Part shown: positions 22,579 to 36,924 of the stretch, one piece after another
Numbering within the stretch: position 1 is the first letter of the stretch
Layout of the letters: each line of letters begins with the position of its first letter
NCBI GenBank assembly: GCA_032164295.1
Contig: JAJHTX010000013.1
Coordinates: forward strand, 1,054,001-1,118,000
Reading direction: 5' to 3'
DNA from: Inonotus obliquus
Lineage: Eukaryota; Basidiomycota; Agaricomycetes; Hymenochaetales; Hymenochaetaceae
DNA length: 64,000 nucleotides
The notes under the pieces: model-generated
What the model saw: only the letters and a program-made list of their open reading frames with translations
Told to the model about the DNA's origin: nothing
Databases searched by the model: none
Program-made: the position numbers and the translations under genes

Positions 22579-25500
22579 TATATCTGAATTAGTAGAGGGA
22601 AAAGAGATTGAGGGTAGGGGGAAGAAAGAGCTCATTGAAAGAAAGAAGATAAAGTAGCTAACTTATATGAGTGAGAGAGAGAGTGATGTTGCTGTGGTAT
22701 CGAAGTGAGAAAGAAAAGGTGCTTGCCGTGATACAGACCGGATCAGAAGGCATTCGGTGCAGTTGCACAGCGTAGGGTTCATGAATCTCGATGGAAAATG
22801 AAAAATAAAAAATGCTTTTTCATATGTTTCACCTCCCATCAAATCACCGCTTTAGGAAATATCCGTCTCCACTTCTTCTCGGCAACACCCTTCCCCGTCC
22901 GTATACGGCCCCGCTGCCGTTGCCTGGCCCCGACGCCTCCTCCGAGACCAGTTTCGTTCAGTTCCTTCGCATAGAGTTCGATACAGTGTCACCGACTCGT
23001 TAGCCTACACTGTTGCCAAGTGCGCACAATCAGAGCTGTCCCGCTGTCAGATGGATAGATAGGAACGACAAGCTGGCTCATCTCCCTCACTCAACGATAC
23101 CATCATTTTTAATTTTAATACCCCCATTTTTTGACGTAACCACCAAGGGGTAAACATTCGCACCATAAGAAAAAGAAAATGGAAATGAGTTCTAGTCTTT
23201 TCTCACGGTCCGCGACCCTATGATTAGACGTGATCTCTTTTTGATTGTCCTGACCTGACCGTGTGCCGTTGTGCGACCCGTTGTCCCGATGTTTACATAC
23301 TTGATCTGTTCGTTCAAGGGGAATAACCGCTTTTGGGGAGTTTGCCTCACCTCAATGGCTGTCGCTCTTTTCATCGTGGATTTCGACTGTGCTAGTTGTG
23401 TGAAAGTAAGTGTACGGTTTCACCATTGGAATAAGTGTGCTTCAGAAAGATTCCGAATCGGCGGCCATTCTAAATTATACTTCTCCTCCGCCGATGCGGG
23501 GTTTTGGAAATTCCATCTCTCCTTCCAGAAGCAGTCGATCGGAAGAGAACTAGTGCAAAATTTCCTTAACTGTGGTGGTCGTCTCAGTGGCTTGCTCCGA
23601 GGAGGCTCTGAGTGCCTCCGGGATGTTCACTTCACAGGCAGGAACAAAGATGTTGATGATCAGTGAAAAGGCATGCCATTGTATTGCGTATCCCAGACTT
23701 TCGGGCACAAGTATTCAGTATTCGTGCAAGTGGTGAGAGTTTTCTTGGCTAACCTCGAACCTGGTCCCTTACTCAGTTACTCCTTCGTATCTTCGATTCT
23801 GAAGGGTTGGATGGAAGACTGAAGCCTTGATGAATGTATCTATTCAGCTCAACGGATAATAGGATTCCGAAAGCCATTAATGCTTTGCTGAGGAACCTTA
23901 TCTCCGCCTACTTTTCCTTTCAAGGTGGAAGGAGTGTTTCTTTGGCTTTCAGCTTGTTTCCTGTACCTTTGACTCTTAAAAACCGCGGCAATGCGCCTCA
24001 AAGAACTCCCGAAACAAAAAAGCTAAAGTCTCATCAGTTGGCCAACACTAAATGTTAACGCCGCTCGCCGTCTCCCGCCACACTTCATGAATGTGTGTAG
24101 GCTAGTAACGTAACACCATCCGCGATCTCCGCACAAATACACACGTTAAACTTTTGTGTTTCAGGACAAAGATTCACCAAAAGACAAAACAATATCCCTC
24201 AAACGCCACAACGTCGTGAGTCGTGGAATAGGGTGCAATTTATCTACCCGCGTCGTAACCACTCATTCTCAAGTTTCGAGCGCACGAGCAAAGAGCACAC
24301 CCACCCTATAAATTCGATCCGCACTCACCACGGAAACACGTGTCATCTCCGTCCGCATCGGCTCCTTCTTTTAATACTTTTATACAATCGTCGTCCCTCT
24401 CTCTGTCCACTAGTACTGGCATTGTCAAAGGTAAAACGACAAAAAAGGCAAAAGCCGCGTAGCTTTTTAGACGCAAGCGAGCGAGGGGACGATAGAGTGT
24501 CTTTCGCGGGATGCGGGATGAAGGATCGACAGGGTTGTTGCCTGTTACCGTACCTGTTAGTCCCGACCTCAATCCTCAAACATGCATATGCCGAGTCCGA
24601 GTAGAGGATTTTAATGGGCGCTTACACATAGACGGAAGAGGCTTGCAAAGGGAAAGCGCCCAATCTATTTCCTTTCCGGAGAAGTCAGAACGAACCGAAA
24701 CACAAAAGATACCGAATCGGAGCGGCGGAGCCAGCGTGGCCTGTAACCGTTAATCAATGTTCAATGCTCAAAAAGCTAAATTACGGTCCGCTGTCAGAGT
24801 ATAGCAATATGGCGAATAGACACAGAGCCACAGAGCGAACTAAGCGACCAGTTTACCTTTCCGTTGTTCTTTCCGTTGCTGAATTGATTGCTCCCGGGAG
24901 GCGGAGGAGGCGCTCGATCGGAGGCTGTGTTAAATAAGCGCCGAAAGAGCGTCGGGTCGGTCTCCCGGCGGTGCCGCAGTTCTGTTCTGTTCGTTGGTGC
25001 GTAATCAACGACTCAAACCCCCACCATACTACGAGTCCGGAGCCACAACTGTAAAGCAGCCGATATAGTCGATGTTTTCCCTGTCTATCAGCTATCAGTT
25101 GAAGCCGAGACACAGATCGATCTAGAATAGAATAAATCAAAACAACTATGTATAGATTAGTTGTTACTACACCTGAGTTTCTTTCTAATGAAGGACGGAC
25201 GACCTTTTGTTCCGTTATAGCACAGAGTGATGAAATCAGCCCTCCAACAGTCAGAGGAGCTGGCAACGCCAAAGAAGAAGGATAAAGTCGTAAGTGAAAG
25301 CGATGCAAGATGTCGGTGTAAGGCTTCAACACCGCCGGAAGACTCGGAAGCGCATCCTGTGCAGAGTAGAAGAATAGATGGCAGACGACCAAATCTAAAT
25401 TAGGATTCGCAGATAAAAAAGGGTAGTGGGATCTAATTTCCTAACTTCCTGATTTCCTGCAAAGCTTCGGCATGACTGGATCAGTGCGCGGGACGATACC

Positions 25501-27149
25501 AACAAATGATGAACGCTTATAGGAACACCAGAACATTAGAACAAAATTCTTGGGCGCGGATTGAAGACTAAAAACAAGGGACGAAGAACGATCCTCACAA
25601 ACATCAGCCCATAGAGTGCCGTACTAGTATGATCGACACTTTGATCATCCGAGACTACAATTATAATCATCAGAGCGGGCAATTATTACAACACTGTCAC
25701 TTGAGGTATCCAGTCAATCTCGAGCGAATCAGATTGCTATGCACCTTACCGCCGGCGCAGGAATTAGTCTGATTTATGTAAGGGATGTAAGAGATCATGC
25801 AGTGCAACATTGCGGATAGATTAACAGTGTAAAGCTGATCACTCACTACCAGTTCATACCTGCGCCTATATCATTGCCACTGGCACTGACCCGGGAAGTT
25901 CATACCGAGACGCACAGGACACACAGGACTCTCAGGTCCCATCGTTCCGTCGCCGTTCGTAGATCTCTCTTTCGGTCGGGATCAATTGGGAAATCGGCCA
26001 CTCAAGGCCATCCACCGTGTACTAGTTTATTTACCGTTCGTGTAATCTTATTGATTCAGATTCATGATCACAGCCAATCTGATGGTAGGCATAGGCATCG
26101 ACACGCCCACAAGAGCCAAACAAGCCCGAGTACTCCGTCAAAATGTAGTAAGCCAAAGAGCTGGAATATTAAATCCATCAACGCCCCACAGACGAGTAAC
26201 TACATGGGAAGGTTGGAAATGCTCACGGAAACCAGCAAAAGAGCAAGGGTTGCCGATTTTCTAGGTCTTACTTGACTTTTGATAAGAATCGCAATAAATC
26301 ACTTCGTCGAGAGTCTTGGGCCCTTTGAGTTACTCAAGACCAAGACAACACGGAAGGGTCAGAACAAGCGCCGCGAGTTTGCGAGTTCCACGCAAAACGG
26401 TGATGCCATCGCTGCGTCCCTTGTTGCTGTTGGTAGAGACGAATGTTGCTCTAGATACGCCACAGCATCACAACATCGATATATTATTATGCCACTCACC
26501 CAAACGCATCACTTTATGCAGGCTAAAACATCATCCTGTGCAACCCCTCCGACGAGCTTTGATCTCTTGGTGAGTTGTAAGAAGTAGGAAAGTCCGAGTC
26601 CGAAACGGAGCCTTTCTCATCGGAGCCTTTCTCGTTTTCGACCAATGAAGAGTATAGTTTCAAATACGTGTACGTATACGTATGTTTTCCGCAGTCATCA
26701 ATGATTGTGATTGTGATCCCTTCGGGGTGGCCCGAGAGAGAGTATGAACGGGTTTAATCAGCACAGGTTGAAGAGGCACAATCAGTGGCAGTTGCAGAGT
26801 AAGTGAATTCATTCCGGTCCGAAATTGATTGTAGTATCTGAAGAACCAAATGGAGTGAAAGAGAATGCGACGTGGTGGAAGTGCAGAGTCAAGAGCTCAG
26901 CGTGGGAGAAGACATCAATTTTGGGCGATGCAGATCACAGTTTGAGTTTGAAAATGCCTTTCCTGGTGGGAGATAGCATAACCTTTCGAAGCAGGGTAAT
27001 AAAAATAAAGCTACATGAACTACACAGTGTCGTACCAGCCATTCAAAAGAGTGAGTACAAGGCGCACAGAATACAGAACAATATGGGTATGAAAATCGTG
27101 AGCGTCGTGACCAAAGGAATGCAAATTACAATAATTATATCAAATGTCC
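22579..27149. other. Gene-poor stretch
   Basis: About 4.6 kb without a gene I can support. A 179-residue minus frame at 24853-25392 and a 133-residue plus frame at 25874-26275 are the longest. Neither has a known motif, a signal peptide or plausible flanking exons. Confidence 0.45.
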
Positions 27150-30100
27150 TCATGATCCAAACTTTCTAGGGGAGCCTGCTGGTGATTGAAGAGCTGATGA
27201 TGGTCGTTCCAGGCGACCTCTCAAACGTTCTATTTCGCGCTCCAAGCTTAAGGACACACGCCGTCAGATTGCTATCACCGACGAGGGACAAGTATATCCT
27301 ACCTGAGAATTCTCTGCTTATACTCTCCGGCCTCCCGTTCGGCCTTGCGTTTCGCTATTTGCAAATTTCCTTCCTTAGTTGACTGAGGGATGTACTCATG
27401 CTCAGTAAGGCAACGGGCAAGACAGATTTATTAACTAACCAGCGCAGCCATATCTTCTCTCATGGTGGCAATTTTTGTTTCGTACGCCTTGACTTCCTCC
27501 TCGAGACGAGATCGAAGTCGTTCGCTGTCTGCCGGCGTGATGCTAACCCGAGAAGTTGACCTCTCCCCCGTCCGATTCTGTCGGACCGCTTCACCCTTAA
27601 GGCGTGATGCATTTGCATATGACTTTGTCTCCAAATCCACGATTCGGACATTGAGTTCCTTTACTTGTTTCTCCAGGTTGGCCTGATACCGTAATAATGA
27701 TATTAAATGATGTGTGTCAAGGCAACGGACGCGAAAGACTCACGTTTCTTCGGTCGAGTTCAGAGTTCTCCACGCGGAGTTCTCCAAGCTCAATTTGACA
27801 CTCCTGAGCGTGGACCTCTGCTTTCTTCATGCGTTCTTCGGCCATCATCACGCGATCTTGGTGCTCCTCTAGTGTGCGCTCGAGATCTTGCTTCCTTAGT
27901 TGGAGATCCTGAAGCTTAGATTCGGTTGACATTTTATCCGGGTCGATATGATCCAGCTTTATCCCGTCAAGCTGAGCTTGGAGCGCCCGCCTTGCTTTCT
28001 GCAACATGACCCGCTCTGCCTCCGCGTCCTCCAACACGGCCCGAAGCTCTCGCACCTGAGAGTGTAGCGCCACAATCTGCGACTGCTGTTCGGCGCGAGC
28101 TGCAGTGGAAGATTCGTAAGCGTTGGTTACATCGGTTATCTTGGTCTCCAGTCGCTCTTTTTCCTTCTTCCACGCTCCCCCACTATATACTTCGTCGTCA
28201 TACTGCAACTGCAACTCGTCGTAATCGCTTCGCAACTTCCGATTCTCTTCGCGTAACCTGCTCATGCTCTCGCGTTGAGACTGAAGCTCTGCAACAATAA
28301 GTCAGTGCACAGAATAAAACATAATTAATCACTGCCACACTCACCATCGCTGAGCTCCGCTAGTTTGGCTAATGTGTCGGAATATGGTCAATTTCAGCCT
28401 CTTTCGGCCAGCCGTCGAAACACTCACTTTGGTAGGTTATCTGAGTTTGACCCATTGCGAAATCACGCTCAGCTAGATCAGTAGTGTGACGATCCCGCTC
28501 CTCTTGGAGTTCTTCCTCAAGGCGTTGTCGTACTAGTTCGAGGTCTGAAGACTGACGGTCCCCATGCTCGACTTGGGCAGAAAGATTACGAAGATTCTGC
28601 TCTGCCTTAGACGCACGTTCTTCGGCCGCTTTACGCTCCTTGAGAGCCTGTGCGTGCGCCTTCTCCAAGTCTTCGAGAGCTTTGCGAGCTGCAGGGTGGT
28701 GAGAAGCCAGGCCATACACCATTCACGTACAGCAAGCTTACCAAACGCTTCTCCATTGGCTGCCTTGGCTCTCTCTATCTCGTTCTGTTCCAAACGCGTT
28801 AAATAATTTTCCGCCTTGGCGCGATATGCTTTGACGGCTTCAGCCAATTCAGAATGCTTCACGGATGCCGCAGTGGAGGTGACCTTCAAGTCTTGTAGCT
28901 CATTCTGAAGCTTGCGTCTCGCAACTGACGGGGGGGCGGGATTAGGAAGAAATCCGAGGAAAATAGACAACAACTTACTGCTTTCCTCGCTCTTCGCCAG
29001 CTTCTCGCGCTCCACCCTTTCCTGGAGATTCGTCACGTCAGCCTGCAGCTTCATCTTTGCCTGGGTAAGTTCCTGGTTCTGACGCCGTTGTGCTTCCAGC
29101 TCTGTCTGGACGTTGCGTTGCTGAACAAGCTACGTGATAGGAGGAGTGAGAAAGGAGATGCAATAACATCAACATCTATATCTCACCAAAGCGCGGCGAG
29201 ACTCTTCCAGTCGACTGTAGCTCTCGCGTTCTTCTGAAATAGTATCCTGGAACTTATCCCACATACTCTGGAGTCCGTCCAGATGATTTGCTTCACTCGC
29301 GCGGCGGGCTTGTGCCTCGTCATTCAGAAGCTCATTTAGTCTGTCATTCTCCTTCGTCATGCGTTCCTTGTACGACTGAAGAGATTGCTTGGAGCCATCG
29401 AGAGTTTCCAGCTCAGCGGTCATGTCCCTCAGGGATGCTTCAAGATGACGCCGTACCCTTTCACCGGCAGCCATTTGCAGTTCAAGGACTTGCACCTGTT
29501 GCTTCAGACGATCGACTTGACGGTCAGGAGTCTTTGGGGGTTCAGGAAGATCCTTTACTCCACGGAGTAGACCATTGGTGGGCTTGTTCGTTGACTTCGA
29601 GGGTGTGGCTGGGACTGAACGTGGTGCTGAGGTACTCAAATCACGGAATAACTGCGAACGGCTGCTCATTTCCTTGTACAGGTTCTTCTCTGTCTGCTGA
29701 AGTTCCTGCAAAAGGCGAGAGCGGAAAGTTTCGTCTTGTGGGCCGCTTTGGAGGACCAGCTTACGAATCTCCGCATGCTGCCGCTCGATGAGATCCTTGA
29801 TGCGATTCGTTGTCAGTTGGGCAGCTTCTGACTCCTCGAGCTCCTTCTCCAGGTGATTGATTCTTGATTCGTATTCTCGCCGCACCTTCGCCAACGAATT
29901 GGGAGTTGCTGTCTCGTCGGCGAGGGTCGACAGATCCGCTTCCAACGTATTCTTAGATTTATGTACCGATGTCAGTTGTTGTTCTAGGGATGAAATTTGA
30001 TCTTTGGCGGTTTGTAACTCATTTTGGGCGCGGTGAGCTTGGATCTCTGCAGCTTCTTTAGCACGTTTCGCGTCGAGTGCTTCGGCAACTGCCCGATTAG

Positions 30101-33100
30101 CCTTTTCTTCGGTAGCTCGAGCATCTTTGTCCTTTGTACGGGAAGCCTGTTCCGCGACACGGGAAAGGTCCTCGGCTTCGCTGACAAGCCGTGCCTTGGA
30201 CTTCTCGAGCGAGCGAATGTACGAGACATTCTTCTGTAGTTCCGCTTGAGCCTCAGCCAACTGACGATCAGTAACGCGCTTTGCCTCTTCTAGAACGTGA
30301 ACGTGTTCAACAATTGTTTTATCCTGTCGAGACTCCAACTGCTTGACCTCCCATTCTTTCGCCTTGAGATTATCGAGAGCTTTGTTAAGCTCCCGATCAA
30401 GCTTGATGTTCCGGTCCTTGAGGCGAATTATCTCGGCTTTCTGCGTTGATGCATGTTTTTCGAGCTGTTGTCGCTTGGCTTTCTCGTCATCGAGCTGTTG
30501 CCTCGTTTGTTCCATCTGTCGGACCCAATTACTCTTTTCCCGCTCAAGCTGGATCACAGCCTCCTCATAGTCTTCAACTTTAGCCTGGGCGCTGGTTAAT
30601 TGACGTTCCAGCATCTATCGCGGAAAAATGATTATTTATCAGATGGTTATCTAGATAAACTGCGATCACTCATACGAACCTCTTTAGATTTCGTTGCCTC
30701 CGCATGTTGACCTTCGACATCGCTGAGGCGTGATTTTGCGCTTTGTAATTCCGATTCTAAGAGACGCTTCGTGCGATCCGCATCAGACAGGGCAGCTTCT
30801 GTCTCGTTCTGCCGGCTTTGATTAGCACGGTCGTAGTCGACCAGTTGCTGGTACTCCTTTTGGAGAGAGGCATTCTCCCGTAAGGCAGTTTCCAAATCGG
30901 CTTTTAGTCGATTTTGACCCTCAATGGAGACCTTCTGAGCTTCAGAAAGCTGCTTTTGTAGCTGTAGCAACTGGCTACGCAGTTCTAAGAGCTCCTTCTC
31001 CTTGCTCTTTTCAACCTCTCTTCGTCGTGTCTCCTCGGAGGTTTTCGTCTGCATCAATGCGCGAAGCTCATCCATCTCCTTCTGCAATCGAGCCTGCATC
31101 TCTGTGCTTCGGGTATTTTCAGCTTTCTGTGCATCAAGCTGAGACTTCGTTGTCTCGGCTTGACCCTGAAGTTGCGTTATCTTCTTCAGTGCCTCGTCCC
31201 TTTCATACGATAAGCGTTCCAACTCGGCAGCAAGCCGCCCTATTTCGGTCTCCTTCTTCGCAACCAAGGCGTCGTATTGACTCACGGTTCGGGTCATCTC
31301 CGTGAGCTGTTCTTGTGCTTGACGTGTCTCTTGTTCGAGCACCTCCGACCGCGCCTTTCCGAGATCACTAGATCCACCATCAGCGCACGGCGGATAAACT
31401 CCGAGGTTACTTCATAACTCACCGATTCCGGATCTCTGAGGCAAGTTTGGCTTCAAGATCAGCAACGGTAGCCTCGAGACGCTCGCGCGCCCGGACTAGG
31501 TCCTCCTCACGTTCCGTAAGCTGCCGCTTTGTATCAACGGATGCCCTCTGAAGCTCATCGCGCTCGGACTTCAGTGCCTCCATCTTTTCTTCGGCAATCA
31601 TGAGGCTTTGCGAAAGCTCTTCTTCCCTGACCTTCCATTCTTTCTGTCCCTGCTCAAATCGAACGAGATGGTTGGCAGCTTCATCAAATGCATCACGTAA
31701 AGCTTCGTATTTTTCCTCGGTAGCCTTGTGGTTTGCCAGTGCCCTATCGAGCTGTGAATCGACCGAATCTAAGTCGGCCTGGAGTGCTGCAACATCATCT
31801 TCAAGTTCTGCGATGCGTTCCGCACTTCGTTTCAGTTGAACGTCCTTCTCGAGGCCTACAGAACGCTCAGCCTCAAGGTCATCTTCAACCTTGCGTTTGT
31901 CAGCTTCCAGTTTCATCTTGAGATTTTCCAACGCTTCTTTCTCCCGTAGGTCTCGTTCGGCCCTTTCCTTGACAAGAGCAAGTTCTGCCTCCTTCCTACG
32001 TAGCTCTTCGTCATTCCGAGTGGCCGCGAGTAACGGCCGAACCTGTAGGATTGTTTGTATCTCAAGCCACTTGTTTCTCTGTTGCTGAAACGCACCTTAG
32101 TGTACAGTTGCCACCATGGCCATTCCCTGAGCTCCCCGTAAATACGCGCATTACGCTGTATCGATCTAACAGCAATGGCACGATTCAGGACCTTCTTCAT
32201 TTGGCGGCGTGCAGTCCACATGCGTGCACAGGCTTGCAATCTCGAGAATATGTCAAAGAGCAACGCGTCTCGTCGTTCTTCCAACTCCGCAAGAATTCCC
32301 GCCTTGAAGAACAGTTTAGATGTACCAATACGGTACGTTGACTTATCGAGCTCGAGTGCGTCGACCATGCGCAAACACGCTTTTCGTCCATCCATGTATC
32401 CGCGAGGAATGATGCCAGGTGTAAGCACCTCGTAACGCTGTCGGAACTCAACAAAGGGAAGGCGGTTGGGGTACCCGAGACGTGCTATACGTATACCTTC
32501 CAAGACACCATTGCATCGCAGCTGGTCGAGGACAAGAGGTACGTCCATCCGACCAGCCTTCTTGTTACCATTGGGCACAATGCACCTCACGAAATGCGGT
32601 TGAGTCGACTTGAGTTGATTCATCAAGCTCGCGAGCTGCTCCTTGTGGCGCTGTGCAACAGTTCGGAAGGCACCCTTCTTGACGGTACGCTTCCTCCCAA
32701 CCGTCCCGTCTAAGCCCCTCACCGAACCATTTGCAGGCAGAGCTTCAGCGTAGTCTGCGAACAAATTTGCCACGTAGCGTTCATCGGAGGCAGCGAGTAA
32801 ACGGGTCAGATTGTCATTTAGGGGATCCTTATTCTTCTCCAACCAGCCCTCCGTTCGATATTCGACGTCACCAGCGTAATGCTTTACGATGAATCCTTGC
32901 TCGAACCTCGCAGGAGTGTATTTGTCCCTACCAGGATGAGGATTCTCGCTGTGCTGCTGCAACTCTCCGCTCCAAAGCTGGTGCAGCTTCTGCGTGAAAG
33001 TCGAATCTGTTGCCTTTGGCATGATACATTCCTCGTCCAAGCAGCTCAGAATGCCGATGGTGTTACCGCTAGCTTCAATGAGCTCGATCGTCGGCTGTGA

Positions 33101-34929
33101 ATCAAGCCCGAAGTCGTGATATTCCCATTCAATGCTTTCACGGGCGTACTCTTCCTGTTCGAGTTCGAACATGTGGTGGTTGAAGAACTGCTGTAGACGT
33201 TCATTCGTATAGTTTATGAGTAGTTGTTCGTACGCGTTGGTCTCAAAGATCTCGAAACCTGCGATGTCGAGTACACCGATGAACGTAGACTTAGAGGAAG
33301 GTCTATCAAGCGCGCGATTGATTCGATCGACCAATGCCCCAAAACTCCTTTCATAGAGCGTCTTGCAAAGCGCTGATACTTCATCTAGAGCTTGCTGGCG
33401 TGTACGAGCCTGGGTGACCCATTCACGTCCTGCGAGGACACGCGGGCGCAATACCGCCTTTGTGAACTCCCCAACAGGGATGCCAAGAAGGTGGCAGACG
33501 CGCTCAGCCTGTGAGGAATCGGGCATCAATGCGTCGTCCGCCCTGGTGGACGTGATAGTGATGTTTCCGATGTGCAAAACCGCAGCAACAATGCGGAAAA
33601 AATCAAATTGCTCCGACGGGGTAAGCCCAACAATTTCCAGTGCATTCTACGATGGTAGGTTGTCAGAAAAGTGCATGCATATAGCCAGGCAACCGACCTT
33701 CAGATGACGCCACTCTTCTCGATCGTCTACGCCATCGACTTCTCGGCGGCTTTTGTTCAGGTACTCGTAGTCCTCAACGCCGCCGTCCAGAAGTAACCGC
33801 TCTATATGAAAATTAGCACAGGTTTAGCTGATAGACGTTGGTACATACGTCTAAGTTCTCCCTCCGCCTCCATGAGCTGATAGAACACATGGAAGCTCCT
33901 CTCCGCCTCGCTTCGTACGACAACTCGGCTCTTCTCCAAAAGATACCAATCAATGTTCGCCCCAGCAATACTTCCGTCGGGTGCGAAACTAATGCGGATG
34001 AATTTACCGAATCGACTTGAGTTATTGTTCCGTTGTGTTTGAGCATTCCCAAACGCCTCAAGTATGGGATTGGCCTGTAAGATCTGCCTTTCCAGCAGCC
34101 CGAGGCGGCCCTTCGCCGTGAGGGGAAGCTGAGACGCTCCACTTGTGCTCTTACGAATTATGCTTTGTGATCGTGGTAGACCAGAGTTGAAAGAGCTGGA
34201 AGTAGACGCAAGGGATGGTGATCGAGTATGCGACGAATGTACGTCGGAGGCGATAGCAGCGAGGTATTGAATCACTTTCTTCGTACTCTCTGTCTTTCCG
34301 GCACCTGACTCCCCTGTAATCAATATACTCTGGTTCTCGCGTTCTTCGCCCATGCTGACCCAGGCCCTCTCAGCGACCGCGAATATATGAGGTGGATTCT
34401 CATCCCGGCGTTTTCCACGATATTGCTGGACAATAGCGTCTGTGTACAGTGGGAGAGTCTGGTATGGGTTGATCGCTACGAGGAATAGCGACGAATATGT
34501 CTGGGAATGCGTTTGTTTAAGTCAATGAATCGCATTGACATCATGTGCTGCTCACATAGATAGCACCGGAGCCATAGCGAAGGCGAAGGTTATGCACAAC
34601 GCTGGCCTCATTCAAGAACGTCAAGTCCGCAATATCATCCACTCTGTCGAACTTGGGTGGGTTCATCTTCGACAAAGCATACAAGGGCACACGTCGTGTC
34701 TATGTTGAAAGGATCAACATATGCATCAAATCAATGACCACATTAGACTCACCTCTCCTCCAGCTGCCATTACCACCCATCCATCATCACCTTCTTCTCG
34801 CGCAACCCATCCTGCTAGATAGCCCTCCTTGTCATCAGGGACCCAAACCCACTTCTTCTCGTTAAACTCGGCTTGGGCAGCTGCTATGCGGGCCGACTCT
34901 ACTCCTTGCGGTAGTCGTGGGACATTCAT
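27150..34929 (-). CDS. MYO1: Type II (non-muscle) myosin heavy chain, 2321 aa
   Basis: Sixteen exons on the minus strand: 34753-34929, 34556-34699, 33849-34500, 33698-33801, 32096-33646, 31423-32042, 30680-31367, 29187-30614, 28979-29129, 28742-28924, 28428-28688, 28345-28368 (24 nt), 27744-28288, 27440-27682, 27303-27400, 27150-27246. An SH3-like N-terminal domain ([16 protein letters not shown]) is followed by the motor: P-loop GESGAGKT at residues 170-177, the relay block [17 protein letters not shown], an actin-binding FVRCIVPN segment and the [14 protein letters not shown] converter region. Two IQ-like neck motifs lead to a coiled coil from about residue 880 to 2270, then a short tail with SP sites ([12 protein letters not shown]). 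It drives the cytokinetic actomyosin ring at septa. Fungal type II myosins are of similar length. Start taken at the first ATG giving the SH3-like domain. Confidence 0.94.
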
Positions 34930-35503
34930 ACTACCCCTACGCAGCTCTCGCCCCAAGTGTGTTCGTGAACGAGAACGAGGGATACAACAGAGTTCTTGAG
35001 ACTATACAAAGCCCTTATAAATGATAGGGGCCTTCCTGTTCATACGCTTAGCTCTCGTCATGCAACACGCGAGACCAGAATAAATAATGGGCACCTACGT
35101 CGTTCCTAGAGGGCTATGAGTTGTTGGGCGCCTCCGAGGAGATGAAGACGCGTCGTGAAGGAAAGAAACGCGTTCAAGGTCGGGCACGTTCAACGAACAC
35201 ATCGTGCCCAATTTGGTAAGTTTTGGTTATAAATGAATTACATAATCTCTGAACCACCGACTGACACGATATATTATATTATATACCATCGTTTGCTACT
35301 ATTGAGACCAAGCTTTTTAGTAGGTCATTTTACTCTGCTTGTGCTCTCGGACGAACAGAAAACAAGCTAACTATGCAAGAAGATTTATCCAGAACGGGAA
35401 GGTTGATTAGACATTGCTGTTGCTTGCGAGGTGGTCAACCCTTCCAGGTCTGAGTATATTTACCGAATTATCACGTCCGACGCGACGAGTTCAAGCAAGG
35501 GGC
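34930..35503. other. Divergent intergenic region
   Basis: Between the myosin gene (minus) and the intact methyltransferase (plus). From about 35400 it resembles the shared intergenic region of the cassette. An in-frame upstream ATG at 35414 could give the methyltransferase a 30-residue N-terminal extension. Confidence 0.4.
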
Positions 35504-36760
35504 ATGGCTGCTTTCGCCAAATCGACATTCAATGCTCATATATACGCCGCGTCACGCCCCACATATCCACAACAACTTTTCGACTTTGTCTTTCGATATC
35601 ATGAGCACGGATATGAAGACTTGCAAACGAGATCTAGAGTACAAGGTTCGCTATCATTGAAGAAGCGACGTCTTCCAGAGCGGAGTTGTGCGGTTGACCT
35701 GGGCTGTGGAACCGGTGTGTGTACTTGGAGCAGTCCTTTCTCTTGATGTTTACTGAAACGCTTAGGGCAAGCAACGATTGGATTGCTACCATTTAATCAA
35801 ATCATAGGCGTCGATCCGAGCGGAGTGATGATCCAAAATGCGCGGAAATATATCGACGATGAGTTGCAACGACAAAAGAAGAGGCATCTCAAGGACCGAT
35901 TTGAATTCGTCCAAAGCTCGACGGAAGATCTTTCCTTCCTGCAGGAAGGTAGCGTCGACTTGGTCATCGCTGGTAAGAAGCGATATCGGTGATATACGGA
36001 AAATGCTCATTCCGAGTCTGATACTCATTGTAGCCCAGGCAGCACATTGGTTTGACTGGAAGAGACTATGGATAGAACTCGCTCGAGTGTTGCGGAGCAA
36101 CGGTACCGTTGCAGTCTGGGTTGGTGCACATCTGTTATTCCAATGATGCCCATGAAATGCTGATGCGCTTCATAGGGTTATTCGGAGATGCGCCTAACGC
36201 ATTACCCATCTCTGACTCCGTTGATTAATGCATACACACATGGCCCCGATCCTCGTACAAGTCTTGGACCGCACTGGCAACAACCAGGTCGGAGCATCGT
36301 CGAAAATCTGTTACGAGATATTCCGAGTCCGGAGTCCGTTATTCATGATGCCTTCTTTGCCGAGCGCAGGATATACTATTCCGGTAAGCTGGCTGCAGCA
36401 TCAAAGGGTGCTTCCGGCTCTATCGCTGCTATCTTTTAAGGACCACATTTCCCATCGATACCCGATGCGCAGCCCGTGGTTCTGCGCAAGAGCATGTCTT
36501 GGGATAACTTCGAATCGTACCTCCATTCGTTTTCTCCTCTCAACACCTTCCAGGAGCAATATCCCGAGGACGCGAAACATCCCGACGGTGACATTGTACA
36601 GAGGTTCATAAAGACGCTAAAGGCTGCCATGCTTGAGACAGACATAACCCGTGGAAAGGCACCTACCAATAGTCCAGAAATGGGAGGGGCGGAGGGATCC
36701 AACCACGACAGTGTCGAGATTGAATGGCCACTGGTGCTCATCTTGGCGAAGAAGGAATAA
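35504..36760 (+). CDS. TMT1-like SAM-dependent methyltransferase, 343 aa
   Basis: Five exons: 35504-35714, 35766-35972, 36034-36119, 36176-36383, 36441-36760. The order and motifs match the yeast trans-aconitate methyltransferase family (class I fold): an N-terminal FN.HIYAASRPTYP block, SAM motif I DLGCGTG at residues 65-71 split by intron 1, the acidic VDPSG loop, AQAAHWFDW, GTVAVWGYSEM, the GPHWQQPGRS motif and a C-terminal substrate-binding half. Enzymes of this family methylate small carboxylic acids; the substrate here is unknown. Intron 3 has a weak GTTGGT donor. Upstream ATG at 35414 is an alternative start. This is the only intact copy among seven related sequences in the window, and unlike them it has no CPxC/His gene beside its promoter. 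Confidence 0.9.
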
Positions 36761-36924
36761 CGATCGCGTTTGGTCGGTCGTACTTATGTACGTCCTCGGT
36801 GTCTCTCCCCAGCGACCCACCTGACAGTTTTAGCTTTCAGGGATGGATTATTGTGCGCTTTATTATCGTTGATATCTATAGAGGTCGCGTTTATCTTGCA
36901 CATATTTTGCTGAAAGCGCTACCG

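Noticed and set aside
24853..25392. 179-residue minus frame in the gene-poor region
   Set aside because: No family motif, unnatural composition at its C-terminal end, and no splice neighbours. I also looked for a tRNA in the GGTTTGAGTC-like segment near 25010, but the T-arm does not pair.
32197..32454. Alteration of the reactive-thiol Cys in the myosin converter region ([14 protein letters not shown])
   Set aside because: Other fungal and non-muscle type II myosins also lack Cys at this position, so it is not an unusual change.
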